Source: Globodera rostochiensis (Eukaryota; Nematoda; Chromadorea; Rhabditida; Heteroderidae). From it: 64,000 nucleotides of DNA. The translations under genes were made by a program, and so were the position numbers. Positions within the stretch are counted from its first letter, which is position 1; every line of letters begins with the position of its first letter. Below, piece by piece: positions 36,697 through 48,124 of the stretch. Where the stretch lies: contig JAEVLN010000006.1 of the NCBI GenBank assembly GCA_018350325.1, positions 4,082,056-4,146,055 of the forward strand. Direction: 5' to 3'. The notes below the pieces were generated by a model that saw only the letters and a program-made list of their open reading frames with translations, ran no database searches and was not told the DNA's origin.

Positions 36697-39600
36697 TAAA
36701 ACAAAATTTATTTTTTTGAGATTTTGAAATCTAATGTCACTTTACTGAATTTGCAATTCTACAAAATCAGGCATGGCGCCAAACCTGATGAATTATATAC
36801 CTTTGGATTCCTCTCTTCGAGCTTAGTAAGAATCCAAAAAAATTTCTTGCGAGGTAAAACTACGAAGAAAGTTATGGCTCCTCAAACTTGTCAAAATAAT
36901 CAATTTTTCTCCCCTGTGTTGTATCCTAAGGATAATTGAAGGCATTCACTGTAATTTTAAAACAACATTTATTTTTTTGAGATTTTGCAATCTAATGTCA
37001 CTTTACTGAATTTGCATTCTACAAAATCAGGCATGACGCCAAACCTGATGAATTATATACCTTTGGATTCCTCTCTTCGAGCTTAGTAAGAATCCAAAAA
37101 AATTTCTTGCGGAAAAACACTATGAAGAAAGTTATGGCTCCTCAAACTTCTCAAAATAATCAATTTTTCTCCCCTGTGTTGTATCCTAAGGATAATTGAA
37201 AGCATTCACTGTAATTTTAAAACAACATTTATTTTTTTGAGATTTTGCAATCTAATGTCACTTTACTGAATTTGCAATTCTACAAAATCAGGCATGGCGC
37301 CAAACCTGATGAATTATATACCTTTGGATTCCTCTCTTCGGGCTGAGTAAGAATCCAAAAAAATTTCTTGCGGAAAAACACTATGAAGAAAGTTATGGCT
37401 CCTCAAACTTCTCAAAATAATCAATTTTTCTCCCCTGTGTTGTATCCTAAGGATAATTGAAGGCATTCACTGTAATTTTAAAACAACATTTATTTTTTTG
37501 AGATTTTGCAATCTAATGTCACTTTACTGAATTTGCAATTCTACAAAATCAGGCATGACGCCAAACCTGATGAATTATATACCTTTGGATTCCTCTCTTC
37601 GAGCTTAGTAAGAATCCAAAAAAATTTCTTGCGAGGTAAAACTACGAAGAAAGTTATGGCTCCTCAAACTTGTCAAAATAATCAATTTTTCTCCCCTGTG
37701 TTGTATCCTAAGGATAATTGAAGGCATTCACTGTAATTTTAAAACAACATTTATTTTTTTGAGATTTTGCAATCTAATGTCACTTTACTGAATTTGCAAT
37801 TCTACAAAATCAGGCATGACGCCAAACCTGATGAACTATATACCTTTGGATTCCTCTCTTCGGGCTGAGTAAGAATCCAAAAAATTTCTTGCGGGGAAAC
37901 ACTATGAAGAAAGTTATGGCTCCTCAAACTTGTCAAAATAATCAATTTTTCTCCCCTGTGTTGTATCCTAAGGATAATTGAAAGCATTCACTGTAATTTT
38001 AAAACAAAATTTATTTTTTTGAGATTTTGCAATCTAATGTCACTTTACTGAATTTGCAATTCTACAAAATCAGGCATGGCGCCAAACCTGATGAATTATA
38101 TACCTTTGGATTCTTCTCTTCGAGCTTAGTAAGAATCCAAAAAAATTTCTTGCGGAAAAACACTAAGAAGAAAGTTATGACTCCTCAAACTTCTCAAAAT
38201 AATCAATTTTTCTCCCCTGTGTTGTATCCTAAGGATAATTGAAAGCATTCACTGTAATTTTAAAACAAAATTTATTTTTTTGAGATTTTGAAATCTAATG
38301 TCACTTTACTGAATTTGCAATTCTACAAAATCAGGCATGGCGCCAAACCTGATGAATTATATACCTTTGGATTCCTCTCTTCGAGCTTAGTAAGAATCCA
38401 AAAAAATTTCTTGCGGAAAAACACTATGAAGAAAGTTATGGCTCCTCAAACTTCTCAAAATAATCAATTTTTCTCCCCTGTGTTGTATCCTAAGGATAAT
38501 TGAAGGCATTCACTGTAATTTTAAAACAACATTTATTTTTTTGAGATTTTGAAATCTAATGTCACTTTACTGAATTTGCAATTCTACAAAATCAGGCATG
38601 GCGCCAAACCTGATGAATTATAAGAAAAAAATTTCTTGCGGAAAAACACTAAGAAGAAAGTTATGACTCCTCAAACTTCTCAAAATAATCAATTTTTCTC
38701 CCCTGTGTTGTATCCTAAGGATAATTGAAGGCATTCACTGTAATTTTAAAACAACATTTATTTTTTTGAGATTTTGCAATCTAATGTCACTTTACTGAAT
38801 TTGCAATTCTACAAAATCAGGCATGGCGCCAAACCTGATGAATTATATACCTTTGGATTCCTCTCTTCGAGCTGAGTAAGAATCCAAAAAAATTTCTTGC
38901 GAGGAAAAACTACGAAGAAAGTTATGGCTCCTCAAACTTGTCAAAATAATCAATTTTTCTCCTCTGTGTTGTATCCTAAGGATAATTGAAGGCATTCACT
39001 GTAATTTTAAAACAACATTTATTTTTTTGAGATTTTGCAATCTAATGTCACTTTACTGAATTTGCAATTCTACAAAATCAGGCATGGCGCCAAACCTGAT
39101 GAATTATATACCTTTGGATTCCTCTCTTCGAGCTTAGTAAGAATCCAAAAAAATTTCTTGCGGGGAAACACTATGAAGAAAGTTATGGCTCCTCAAACTT
39201 GTCAAAATAATCAATTTTTCTCCTCTGTGTTGTATCCTAAGGATAATTGAAGGCATTCACTGTAATTTTAAAACAACATTTATTTTTTTGAGATTTTGCA
39301 ATCTAATGTCACTTTACTGAATTTGCAATTCTACAAAATCAGGCATGGCGCCAAACCTGATGAATTATATACCTTTGGATTCCTCTCTTCGAGCTTAGTA
39401 AGAATCCAAAAAAATTTCTTGCGGCGGGGAAAACACTATGAAGATTATGGCTCCTCAAACTTGTCAAAATAATCAATTTTTCTCCCCTGTGTTGTATCCT
39501 AAGGATAATTGAAGGCATTCACTGTAATTTTAAAACAACATTTATTTTTTTGAGATTTTGCAATCTAATGTCACTTTACTGAATTTGCAATTCTACAAAA

Positions 39601-40598
39601 TCAGGCATGGCGCCAAACCTGATGAATTATATACCTTTGGATTCCTCTCTTCGGGCTGAGTAAGAATCCAAAAAAATTTCTTGCGAGGAAAAACTACGAA
39701 GAAAGTTATGGCTCCTCAAACTTGTCAAAATAATCAATTTTTCTCCTCTGTGTTGTATCCTAAGGATAATTGAAGGCATTCACTGTAATTTTAAAACAAC
39801 ATTTATTTTTTTGAGATTTTGAAATCTAATGTCACTTTACTGAATTTGCAATTCTACAAAATCAGGCATGGCGCCAAACCTGATGAATTATATACCTTTG
39901 GATTCCTCTCTTCGAGCTTAGTAAGAATCCAAAAAAATTTCTTGCGGAAAAACACTAAGAAGAAAGTTATGACTCCTCAAACTTCTCAAAATAATCAATT
40001 TTTCTCCCCTGTGTTGTATCCTAAGGATAATTGAAGGCATTCACTGTAATTTTAAAACAACATTTATTTTTTTGAGATTTTGAAATCTAATGTCACTTTA
40101 CTGAATTTGCAATTCTACAAAATCAGGCATGACGCCAAACCTGATGAATTATATACCTTTGGATTCCTCTCTTCGAGCTTAGTAAGAATCCAAAAAAATT
40201 TCTTGCGGGGAAACACTATGAAGAAAGTTATGGCTCCTCAAACTTGTCAAAATAATCAATTTTTCTCCCCTGTGTTGTATCCTAAGGATAATTGAAGGCA
40301 TTCACTGTAGTTTTAAAACAACATTTATTTTTTTGAGATTTTGCAATCTAATGTCACTTTACTGAATTTGCAATTCTGCAAAATCAGGCATGGCGCCAAA
40401 CCTGATGAATTATATACCTTTGGATTCCTCTCTTCGAGCTTAGTAAGAATCCAAAAAAATTTCTTGCGGGGAAACACTATGAAGAAAGTTATGGCTCCTC
40501 AAACTTGTCAAAATAATCAATTTTTCACCCCTGTGTTGTATCCTAAGGATAATTGAAGGCATTCACTGTAGTTTTAAAACAACATTTATTTTTTTGAG
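36697..40598 (+). repeat. Satellite 2, second block: inverted 261-bp units
   Basis: The same monomer as 30531-36696 but reverse-complemented, about 15 units. The switch occurs in the middle of a unit at GAATCC|TAAAACAAAATTT. One unit at about 38622 is internally deleted. The array ends at about 40598 in TTTTTTTGAGA. A 71-codon frame stays open in most units but starts at TTG, not ATG. Confidence 0.97.
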
Positions 40599-40800
40599 AA
40601 ACGGGAAAAAGTGCCAATAGGAGGAAAGTGTCATTGGGAATAAAAAACGGGAAAAGTACCAAAAGAGGATCCAAAAGAAGGAAAATGCAAATGAGAAAAA
40701 TGTTAAATTGAAAAAGTGCTAAAGACGAAAAGTGAAAAGGGTTCAAATGCTAAAAAGTGCAAAAAGGAAGAACTTAGACTGGAACACTAAGAGAAATAAG
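40599..40800 (+). repeat. Degenerate purine-rich GGAAAAGTGC repeat
   Basis: Irregular units of the type GGGAAAAAGTGCCAA with A/G-rich spacers. No coding sense. Confidence 0.5.
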
Positions 40801-40938
40801 AAGAAAGAATAAAATTAATAGCTCGCCTCTTAAATCTTCGTTTGAAAGAAATTAATAAGCCTTACAAAATTTTATTTGAAAACAATAAATTTGTTGAAAA
40901 AATATTAATTGGCATAATACACATATACATATATTTAG

Positions 40939-42486
40939 ATCAAAGTAAAATCCTAGACATTACGGCAGATGGGTTTCGACCCAGCCAAGGCTTAATTGGA
41001 ATCGCAGGATTCCGAGATATCCAAGAAAAGATCAAGTATATTTTTATATTTACAAAATGTGTTAATCATATTTTTGTAGTAAAAATATTCGCAGCAGTTT
41101 GGCAAATATTCACACAGGGTTTGAACACGTACGTGCCTCGTTAAAAGAGAGGTATTTGGAACAAATTCTGCGTAGTTTGCCGAAAGAAGATGAAGGGGTA
41201 AATTTACTAGTATAATATATTAAATTAAATTCATACATAAAAAATGAAAAATATTCATAATTATTAGACCGGATTTATATGCATTGCATATTTTGTATGC
41301 TCATATGCTTTGAAGAATACGGCCTAAAAATAGCCTTTTCGCGTTAATTGGGACTTTTTTGGACCACGTTTAAAATGCATATTTCGGGGGTACGAGCATA
41401 TTTCGGTCATTTAGTGCATATTTTGGCATTTTTGGAAAATTTTCTTAAGAAAAACTGAAAAATACACCTCTAAAGATTGAATTTTTCTTGAACCAAAAAT
41501 GGAGCCTCTAAGGCAATTTTTCAGAAAACATTGAAAGTATTTTAATTGAAATTCTGAGATGCCAAAATGAAGTCAACTTTTTTGTGAATAAAACTGCCAT
41601 TTTTCGGGGGTACGAGCATATTTTGTCATTTTTGGACAAATTTCTTGTGAAAAAACTGAAAAATACACCTCTTAAGATTGGATTTTTCTTGAACGAAAAG
41701 TGGACCCCCTAAAAACTGGCAATTTTCAAAAATTTTTTTCGCTAATTTGGGCGATTTAAAAAAAAATCACTTTCGGAAAATTTTAAAAAATGACAAACTT
41801 AACATTCGAAAACATTGAAGTATTTTAATTTAAATTGTGAGATGCCAAAATAAAGTCAACTTTTTTTGTGAATCTGCCATTTTTCGGTGCATATTCTGCC
41901 ATTTTTGTGCATTAAATCAGGTCTCTAATACTTATCATACATATACTCTAACAATGGTATTCTTACATAATCGAAATTAGCAATCACTCGCTTTTTTATA
42001 TGTTAATTTTTTTAAAGATTATTGTCCATGGACACTTTAATGGCCGAGGACGCCGTGTAATGTATAAAAGAGTAGTTGACAGTTTCAAAATTGTACGGCT
42101 TGGAATTGGGAAAAAAATTCAAATCGAACGATATGAAGCCATTGGGACATTAACAAAATATGATCAAAAAGTGAAGGATTGGTTGAACACAGTTTTTGGT
42201 TATTCTTTAATTTTGAAATTTTTATAAATATTGGATTTAAGGAGATGATGGCGAAGAAAAAAAATGGACAAAGATTGACCTTGAGGAAAGAATGCAAGAA
42301 TTGACAAACCACCTTCAAGAACATTACAAAGGACTTTTGGGCCAAATGAGAGGTATATAAATAAATAAGAAAAATATGTACATTTCGGGCATTATTATAG
42401 GCTACGTCTTGACTTCCATATCCGACGCACATGGACCAAGCTTGTACTTCCTAAATGATCCAACCTTCAAAAAAAGGAATCCATAG
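40939..42486 (+). CDS. 3' part of an unrecognised gene, five exons to a stop
   Basis: Exons 40939-41035, 41095-41197, 42018-42198, 42242-42352 and 42401-42486 all join with closing phases and GT-AG borders, giving at least 191 residues ending at TAG. Readable landmarks in order: DITADGFRPSQGLIGIAGFR, HVRASLKERYLEQILRSLPK, HGHFNGRGRRVMYKRVVDSF, DWLNTVFGDDGEEKKW, LEERMQELTNHLQEHYKGLL and YVLTSISDAHGPSLYFLND. The protein looks soluble and charged, with a helical stretch near LEERMQELTNHLQ. I do not recognise the family. The open frame upstream of 40939 reaches back to about 40842 (EINKPYKILFENNKF), so the first exon may start earlier. The true N-terminus is not seen; it would have to lie across the satellite or be very short. 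Intron 2 holds the transposon at 41265-41927. Confidence 0.75.
41265..41927. mobile_element. 663-bp hAT-type element in an intron
   Basis: The ends are TAGACCGGATTTATATGCA and TGCATTAAATCAGGTCTCTA. The flanks are ATAATTAT (41257-41264) and ATACTTAT (41928-41935), 7/8 identical. Internal direct repeats (GGGGTACGAGCATATTT at about 41390 and 41607) suggest internal duplication. No long frame. Confidence 0.8.
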
Positions 42487-42960
42487 ACATAACAGAAATC
42501 GTTAAATGCTAATAAAAGGTAAAATATAACAAATTCAAGGTGGAGGAGGGTAAATGATTGTCCGAGGATGATTTTCCTTAATTTAAATATAAAGGCAGCC
42601 TCACAATGTTTTTAACTATTTTAATTGAAATTAGACTAAATTTTACAAATCGTTTTTAGTCCCCCCCCCACCGCCGGTAAACTACAAGTCCCGCTTTTGT
42701 GCCTTGGTTTCTTCGTTTTTTCTTTTAAGATCACGATCCCTGCTGCTGAATGATTTCCTTCAAATGTCATTTGCAGAATGGTCGGCATGCTCATCATTTA
42801 GAGGGCTATAAAAAATTATGTTTAATTAAAGTTCACTTTTTTGATTATTGAATCACAAGTCAGACTGCTTATTAATCACAATGAAATTTCGGTAGCTCAA
42901 AATAATTTTTCGTAACTTTTGTTGTTTGATGTGAGTTTTTTTAGTTAATTAAAAATTTTG

Positions 42961-43602
42961 AAACCAAAAATCAGAAGCTACTAGGTCGTCTGGTAAAAAA
43001 GTTACTTTTTCATCAAAAAATTTTTATGACGTAAACTAAGTTGTAGAAAAAAAAAATTGAAATTTTGATATGTTATTCGCCTATTCAAGTACTACAACTT
43101 TACTCTTTGAATGATCCCGATTGCTCCTCTTATTGGTGAGATAAAAATTCTCAAAGTCGGTTGGGTCAAAAATCCCGAAAACGGTTTTTCGGTTTGAAGC
43201 GGTTTAACGTGCAGCTAGCCAAGTGCTACCAGCGGCATAGATGGCCAGGGGGGGGGGGGGGTCAGACCCCCCTCCCCCTCTCCACACCCCTCACTTAAAA
43301 AGTAATTGAAAAAATCGCGCGAAAAAAACACGAATGGCTCTCAGTTGGCCTGCCATTTGAGCGCCGGCGCTCTGGTGTACAACCTCGCACGCGAATCTTG
43401 GCCGACCCTACCCCTACCCCCCCCCCTAACATCGCACCTCGCAGCGCTCAAGCCACCCCCCCCCCCGTTGGCGCCATCTATGACCAGCGGTGTAAATGGA
43501 GAGTGGCGGATTCCGTACCGCACAAAAAATCAGATTTTTCCATAACTTAGTTTCTGTCATAAATTTTTTGATGAAAAAGGTAACTTTTTTACCAGACGAC
43601 TT
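42961..43602. mobile_element. Foldback with 72-bp arms ending CTAAGTCGTCTGG
   Basis: The left arm starts CTAGGTCGTCTGGTAAAAAA and the right arm is its reverse complement ending at TTACCAGACGACTTAG. Arms run about 72 bp with few mismatches. The loop carries poly-G and poly-C runs (43248, 43427, 43456). No clear duplication of the target. Confidence 0.65.
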
Positions 43603-43689
43603 AGTATTTGATGAAATTAATCAGTTAATCGCATATATGGATGATCGACCTATCCTAAAATCCGGCCTTCTTAACAACATTATTTATTA

Positions 43690-43907
43690 CCCAATTCTGT
43701 CGATTTCGAATCTCAAGCATGAGCTTGAATTTATTTTGTCCGCATACCGCTCCAACCATCCGTCAATGATCATCGGCTGCTGCTGGTAGTCATGACCACT
43801 TTTTGGGATGGTCCGTCGATGGATTGCTAAGCAATCCGTCTCTGTGTTGGTCATCCACAGCTGTTCATTGGTGTGACTGTTGTACAGAGCAGCAGGGAAG
43901 AGTGAGC
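43690..43907 (-). CDS. Possible C-terminal exon, unrecognised
   Basis: On minus, a CATCCAG acceptor is followed by a frame reading LFPAALYNSHTNEQLWMTNT, then QQQPMIIDGWLERYADKINS, to a TAA near 43690. The plus strand is also open here (LVFDEINQLIAYMDDRPILK) to a TAG near 43789. The minus reading seems better balanced, but I cannot decide from sequence alone. Confidence 0.3.
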
Positions 43908-44039
43908 TGGATGAAAAATGCTCAAATTAAAAAAAAGGTTAAAGTTATTTGAGGTAATATTAACGGGCGCCCAACTAGGCGCTAAAGAAACAATTTCATA
44001 AAAAAGGAACAAACGTCTTATTATTTATATTAACCGGAA

Positions 44040-44150
44040 CCGAAAAAGAAGCCGTACAGAGATGCCGATATCCGCATTCTTAATTTGGTCCAGAATTTTA
44101 ATCCACTGAACATTGTGGAATCTTTGATTGAGAAATTATATTATTGTTAG
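44040..44150 (+). CDS. Possible terminal exon, unrecognised
   Basis: The frame reads PKKKPYRDADIRILNLVQNF, then NPLNIVESLIEKLYYC and TAG. The composition looks coding and it is flanked by AT-rich noncoding DNA. No partner exon is placed with confidence. Confidence 0.3.
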   Translation, partial: PKKKPYRDADIRILNLVQNFNPLNIVESLIEKLYYC

Positions 44151-44372
44151 GTTTTTTTGTTTTTTCCTTTATTTTTCGCTTTGACGCCTAGTTGTCTCGG
44201 CGCCCGTCGGCAGCGCCCAGTTGAACCCCACAGACGCTAACATACCAGGGATGCCATTTTATCACCGATTTTTGAAAGAAAGTAAAAAGCAAATGAAAAA
44301 TTGTAAAAATAAAAATAAAAATCTAAATATTTTTTAAATTACCATCAAAGTTCGTAAAAAGAGAGAAAAAAA

Positions 44373-44535
44373 TCATTTACACAGTCGGGGGTTCGAACCC
44401 ACAGCACCAGGCATCACCACATCACTCACCTTTACACCATAAAAAAAATTAAAAAGATTTAACTCAAGAAAGATGAACCGTCGTAGACAAAATAAAATCA
44501 TCCCACTCAGTTTAACCACTGAGCCACGTGAAATC
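44373..44535 (-). repeat. tRNA-derived SINE-like sequence
   Basis: On minus, GGTTCGAACCC is a perfect pol III box B. About 40 nt upstream of it is TGGTGTAAAGG, a box A-like motif, and a T-run terminator-like stretch follows. A second perfect box A (TGGCTCAGTGG) lies about 130 nt upstream of box B. The spacing and lack of a closing acceptor stem argue against a functional tRNA. Confidence 0.45.
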
Positions 44536-44563
44536 ATAATGAATCCTTGGGAAATTTCAAATG

Positions 44564-45286
44564 GAAAAATTGAAGAATACGTATACCTCACCAAATCCCA
44601 CAAATTATATATCAATCGACTCCTCTCTAAGCCTAACGCACGAATCTGAAAGAATTTTTTGGCGGAAACCACTTTGAAGAAAGTTATGAGCCCGGGACTG
44701 AAGTGTCTTTTTGGCTGGGAACTCAGTTGTCCATTGATTAAAAATGGGCTAAATCACTTACATAGGCTTTAAAAACTAGAACTTGTCTATAGAAAATAAA
44801 AATTGAAAATTTAAAGCGGTTTTTGAACCGGTTTAAATTTTTTTAAATTAAAGAAAAACAATTTTTTTAAATTATTTTATCATTATTACTTTTTCTTCAT
44901 TCTACATACATTTATAATGTATAACCAAATTAGGGGTTCATTAGGCTTAGGCCTAACCCTGGCCCGGGGCGCGTTAGGCTTAGGCCTAAGCCACCCTGGC
45001 TCGGGGCGCGTTAGGCTTAGGCCTAAGCCACCATGGCTCTGGGCGCGTTAGGCTAGGCATGCTCCGTTGCGTGTTTTAAGCCCTATATAAGTGGCCCATT
45101 TTTTTAATCAATGGACAACTGAGTCCCCAGTCAAAAAGACACATCAGTCCCGGGCTCATAACTTGCTTCAAAGTGGTTTCCGCCAAAAAATTCTTTCAGA
45201 TTCGTGCGTTAAGCTTAGAGAGGAGTCGATTGTTATATAATTTATGCGAAATGGTGAGGTACACGTATTCTTCAATTTTACCTTTC
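44564..45286. mobile_element. Foldback element with about 200-bp arms, TTAGGC-rich loop
   Basis: The left arm (GGAAAAATTGAAGAATACGT) is mirrored by the right arm ending ACGTATTCTTCAATTTTACC. Both arms contain GAAGAAAGTTATG or its relative, the CGGGACTGA block and the AACTCAGTTGTCC block. The loop contains three TTAGGCTTAGGCCTAAGCC palindromes. It is related to 48601-49026 and, in its outer arm part, to the 261-bp satellite. Confidence 0.8.
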
Positions 45287-45335
45287 AAATATATTACCCA
45301 AACAAGTTCAATTCTTCAATTTTTACACTTTCTAT

Positions 45336-45460
45336 CTTGGCCTGTTCTGTTCCTGTTCCAAGGATTTTAAATCTGTTCCTGTTCTGTTCTAAATCCTAGA
45401 ATAGAACAGAAACAGGAACAGAACAGGCCAAGCTGGAACAGGAAAACACTGGTTGGCTAT
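45336..45460. repeat. CTGTTC/GAACAG palindromic simple repeat
   Basis: CCTGTTCTGTTCCTGTTCC is followed by the inverse AACAGGAACAGAACAGG, ending GGAAAACACTGG. Probably a small foldback of the same general type; borders unresolved. Confidence 0.55.
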
Positions 45461-46985
45461 CTTTTTGTAACAACCTCAAGAGCGCTTCTACAGTCTCCTC
45501 TGGCCAAATATGGATGCTTATTGTGAAGCTGACCGGGCTTGTCGTTTCCGCCAAGAATCGCTAAAGTAAAGAGTAATGCAAAACATAGGGGGGACCCTTT
45601 ATTGAAGTATGGGCGTTTAAATGATCTGCTCCGGCAAAAAGGGCCAAATTTTTGTATTGTAGGTAATTTAACTATTTTTTGAAGCCAAGTTCACCAAAAA
45701 CAGTAAATCATAGAAAAGTTTCGAAAAAGAAGAAAACAGAAGAATATTTGGTTTTAGTCCGGCTTATGCGTCCAATAAACTTTTATGAGTTCAATGATTT
45801 TTTTGGTATCAAAAATAAATAAAATAGATTCTTCTCATTGCAATCTTTCGAAATTTTTAGGTCTTGGGTCCCGAAAGAAGAAATATGACATAATTACCCT
45901 GTTTAAAACATAAGTAGGTATTTATGTTTTTTTAGATTAGACAATACACGCCTAAAATTTAACTTTTTTTGCGAAAAATTGCTTAACAAAAATGCAATAA
46001 AAAGGAAAAAATACACCCCTAAAATGGACCTTTTTGGTCGATTCCCCCCCCCCCGAAAATTTTTCCTGGCTACGCCCCTGATGGGGCATCATCCACTGGT
46101 ATGGCTGTCGGTTTCTGGGACTTCCCCGGTTAACCAAAACCGAATTTTTCGGTTGAAACCGTCAGCCCTATACACAGATCATAAATCAGCCATAAAGTTT
46201 ACGTATTTTTGTGGAGTATAACTTTGTAGCGCAATTGAAATAGTAAAATCTATTGGCAAAACAATAAATCAGCTGAAGATGACTCGAGACCGACCTCCTG
46301 GATCTCGTTGATGAATTGCCTGCAAATGTTTGTATGATCCTCGAATTTGAAGAACAAAAATTTTGGCGACAGCGATGCTTCATTACCACCACCATCACTA
46401 TTTACTGCCGTCTGATGATGATGTAACCAGTTGAGCAGGAATCGGGCAACTCGATCGTCGTTGACCTCCCCTAACAGATCTTCGCGCGCTTGAACAATAA
46501 CTGATTGTATCACTTCCAGCTGTTGGAGAAGTACTGCTTGAACTTGAGGAGAGACCAGCATGCGATGTGTGATGGTCAAAATGTAAGTGGATGTGCAGTC
46601 CCCGTCGGTCTTGCACAATGGCGACAGAACACGCTCAATGGCCAATGCGTTCAGGTTGGCATCGATGAAATCCCAAAAATCACAGTCATCTAACAGCACG
46701 CAGATGCTGTTGTTGTGACCATTACCAGTAGGGTTGGACAAAACCGGGTAATCTGGAACCAGTATGGGAAAATTTTGGATAAAAATTATCCGGGTTTGAA
46801 CGATGACAGCTAAATTATGCTGGATCCGGAACCGGTATCCGGCTGTTTTTGAGCTATCCGGTATCCGGGGGACCCGGATAATATCCGGGTTTGTCCAACC
46901 CTAATTACCAGAACAAAACTGATGCCGTTTGAGAAGCGGTAGCAGTGCATTGGACAGCAAAACGAGCACTCGGTGGTCCAAGTAG
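45450..46985 (-). CDS. Unrecognised helical protein; exon interrupted by a hAT-type element
   Basis: After a TTTAAATACAG acceptor, 46985-46904 reads YLDHRVLVLLSNALLPLLKR, then HQFCSGN. The frame resumes beyond the 46729-46903 insertion as GNGHNNSICVLLDDCDFWDF, continuing with IERVLSPLCKTDGDCTSTYI and a long Leu-rich helical part, and reaches a possible GTCGGT donor at 46294. A further phase-0 exon from 45560 down to about 45450 (RFLAETTSPVSFTISIHIWP, then EETVEALLRLLQK) may follow. The helical pattern would fit an alpha-solenoid protein; I do not recognise the family. Without the insertion and one 8-bp duplication the exon is intact. Splicing 46753-46908 as an intron would also keep the frame. 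Confidence 0.6.
46000..46082. mobile_element. One end of a CAGGGGCGTAGCCAGG element
   Basis: Reads, on minus, CAGGGGCGTAGCCAGGAAAA followed by a G-run and AATCGACCAAAAAG. It is related to 53617-53895. Only one end is visible. Confidence 0.55.
46100..46170. mobile_element. 71-bp foldback, TAGGGCTGACGGTTTC ends
   Basis: The left end is TATGGCTGTCGGTTTC and the right end is GAAACCGTCAGCCCTA; the interior is AACCGAAT/TTCGGTT. No target duplication seen. Confidence 0.6.
46729..46903. mobile_element. 175-bp hAT-type foldback inside a coding exon
   Basis: The ends are TAGGGTTGGACA and TGTCCAACCCTA, flanked by perfect ATTACCAG duplications (46721-46728, 46904-46911). The interior is CCGGATATCCGG-like palindromes. 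A sister copy is at 53297-53483. Confidence 0.93.
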
Positions 46986-47319
46986 CTGTATTTAAAAATA
47001 ATAAAATCTTCAAAAAATAGTTTTCTCGACCCAGAAATTTTACGCAAATTTTATGAAAAGCCCTGTTTAAAGCTTTTTTGGGGGGGGGCTGACGGTGCCG
47101 AGAAGCTACGGGAAATTTTATTTGGAAGAATTGAACGATTTGTTAAGAAAATTCTAGAAATTGCCAAAAATTGTGTGAATTCCCTTTGGAAAAAATTAAA
47201 ATTTACCAAACAGTGAGAATTCCCACCCCCTCAACTGCATACGCCACCGAAAGTGCACCATCTTGCATTTGAAATCCAGGACACACAAATATTCCCATTT
47301 TTCACAAAGGTATTCGGTC

Positions 47320-47870
47320 GGCAGGATGAAATTTCATATACGCGACATTTCATATACTAAACAAAAAAAAGGACATTTCATATACTAACCCAAATACGAC
47401 ATTTCATATACGCGATACTTCATGTACGCGACATTTCATATACTAAGCAAAAAAACGACACTTCATATACGCGCTCCGGACCCCTTCAAATGCTTTCATT
47501 TTTAACTCACATGTGGTGAGATGTACAAAATGTTGAATGTAAATAAAAAACTTAGAAATAATGCATTTAGACGAAAAATACAAGCAATTTGAACACGATT
47601 AAGTATTTTTTTGTTTTGATAAAAATACGAGTACTGTTTCAAACTGAACTCTAGCCGGCCTAATATGGTTAGGAAAGCCGACTTGTAACCAGGCAGGCTT
47701 TTTCTAAGATTAAATATCATTTTTTTGCTTCGTATATGAAATTTTGCGTATATGAAATGTCGCGTATATGAAGTGTCGTATTTTGGGTTAGTATATGAAA
47801 TGTCGTTTTTTGCTTAGTATATGAAATGTCGCGTATATGAAGTGTCGCGTATATGAAATGTTGGCGCCCC
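47320..47870. mobile_element. 551-bp element with iteron-built arms
   Basis: Flanked by perfect ATTCGGTC duplications (47312-47319, 47871-47878). Both arms consist of repeated CATTTCATATACGCGA units in opposite orientation, interspersed with TTTCATATACTAA units. The middle (about 47480-47735) is ordinary AT-rich DNA without a long frame. Confidence 0.88.
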
Positions 47871-48124
47871 ATTCGGTCATAAATTGCAAAAAAATGGGCT
47901 ATTTTTTTTTTAATAAAATTTCATCAATTTTTGGCAAAATGATGTCTTAATAAATGGAAAGGAGTGTATTTTTCAAATCCGGATATAAAAAGACGGGCCC
48001 GAGTATCCGTATTTTCCCGTTCAACTCAATCAATTTATTCCAAGATTTTCACCCGTATGAATGAAATCGGGAGTATTCCGTTCAAAATTATTCGTGTTTG
48101 AATAATTATACATGCAAATAATGT

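Noticed and set aside
30531..40598. 71-codon frame repeated in most 261-bp units
   Set aside because: It again begins at TTG, appears on both strands because the array flips and is broken in several units without consequence. Satellite, not a gene family.
22951..40598. CRISPR-like array
   Set aside because: Units are contiguous 261- or 273-bp satellite without unique spacers, in a eukaryotic intron-bearing context.
44373..44450. Functional tRNA gene on minus
   Set aside because: Box B is perfect, but the 5' and 3' ends do not form an acceptor stem and no clear anticodon arm is seen. SINE-like remnant preferred.
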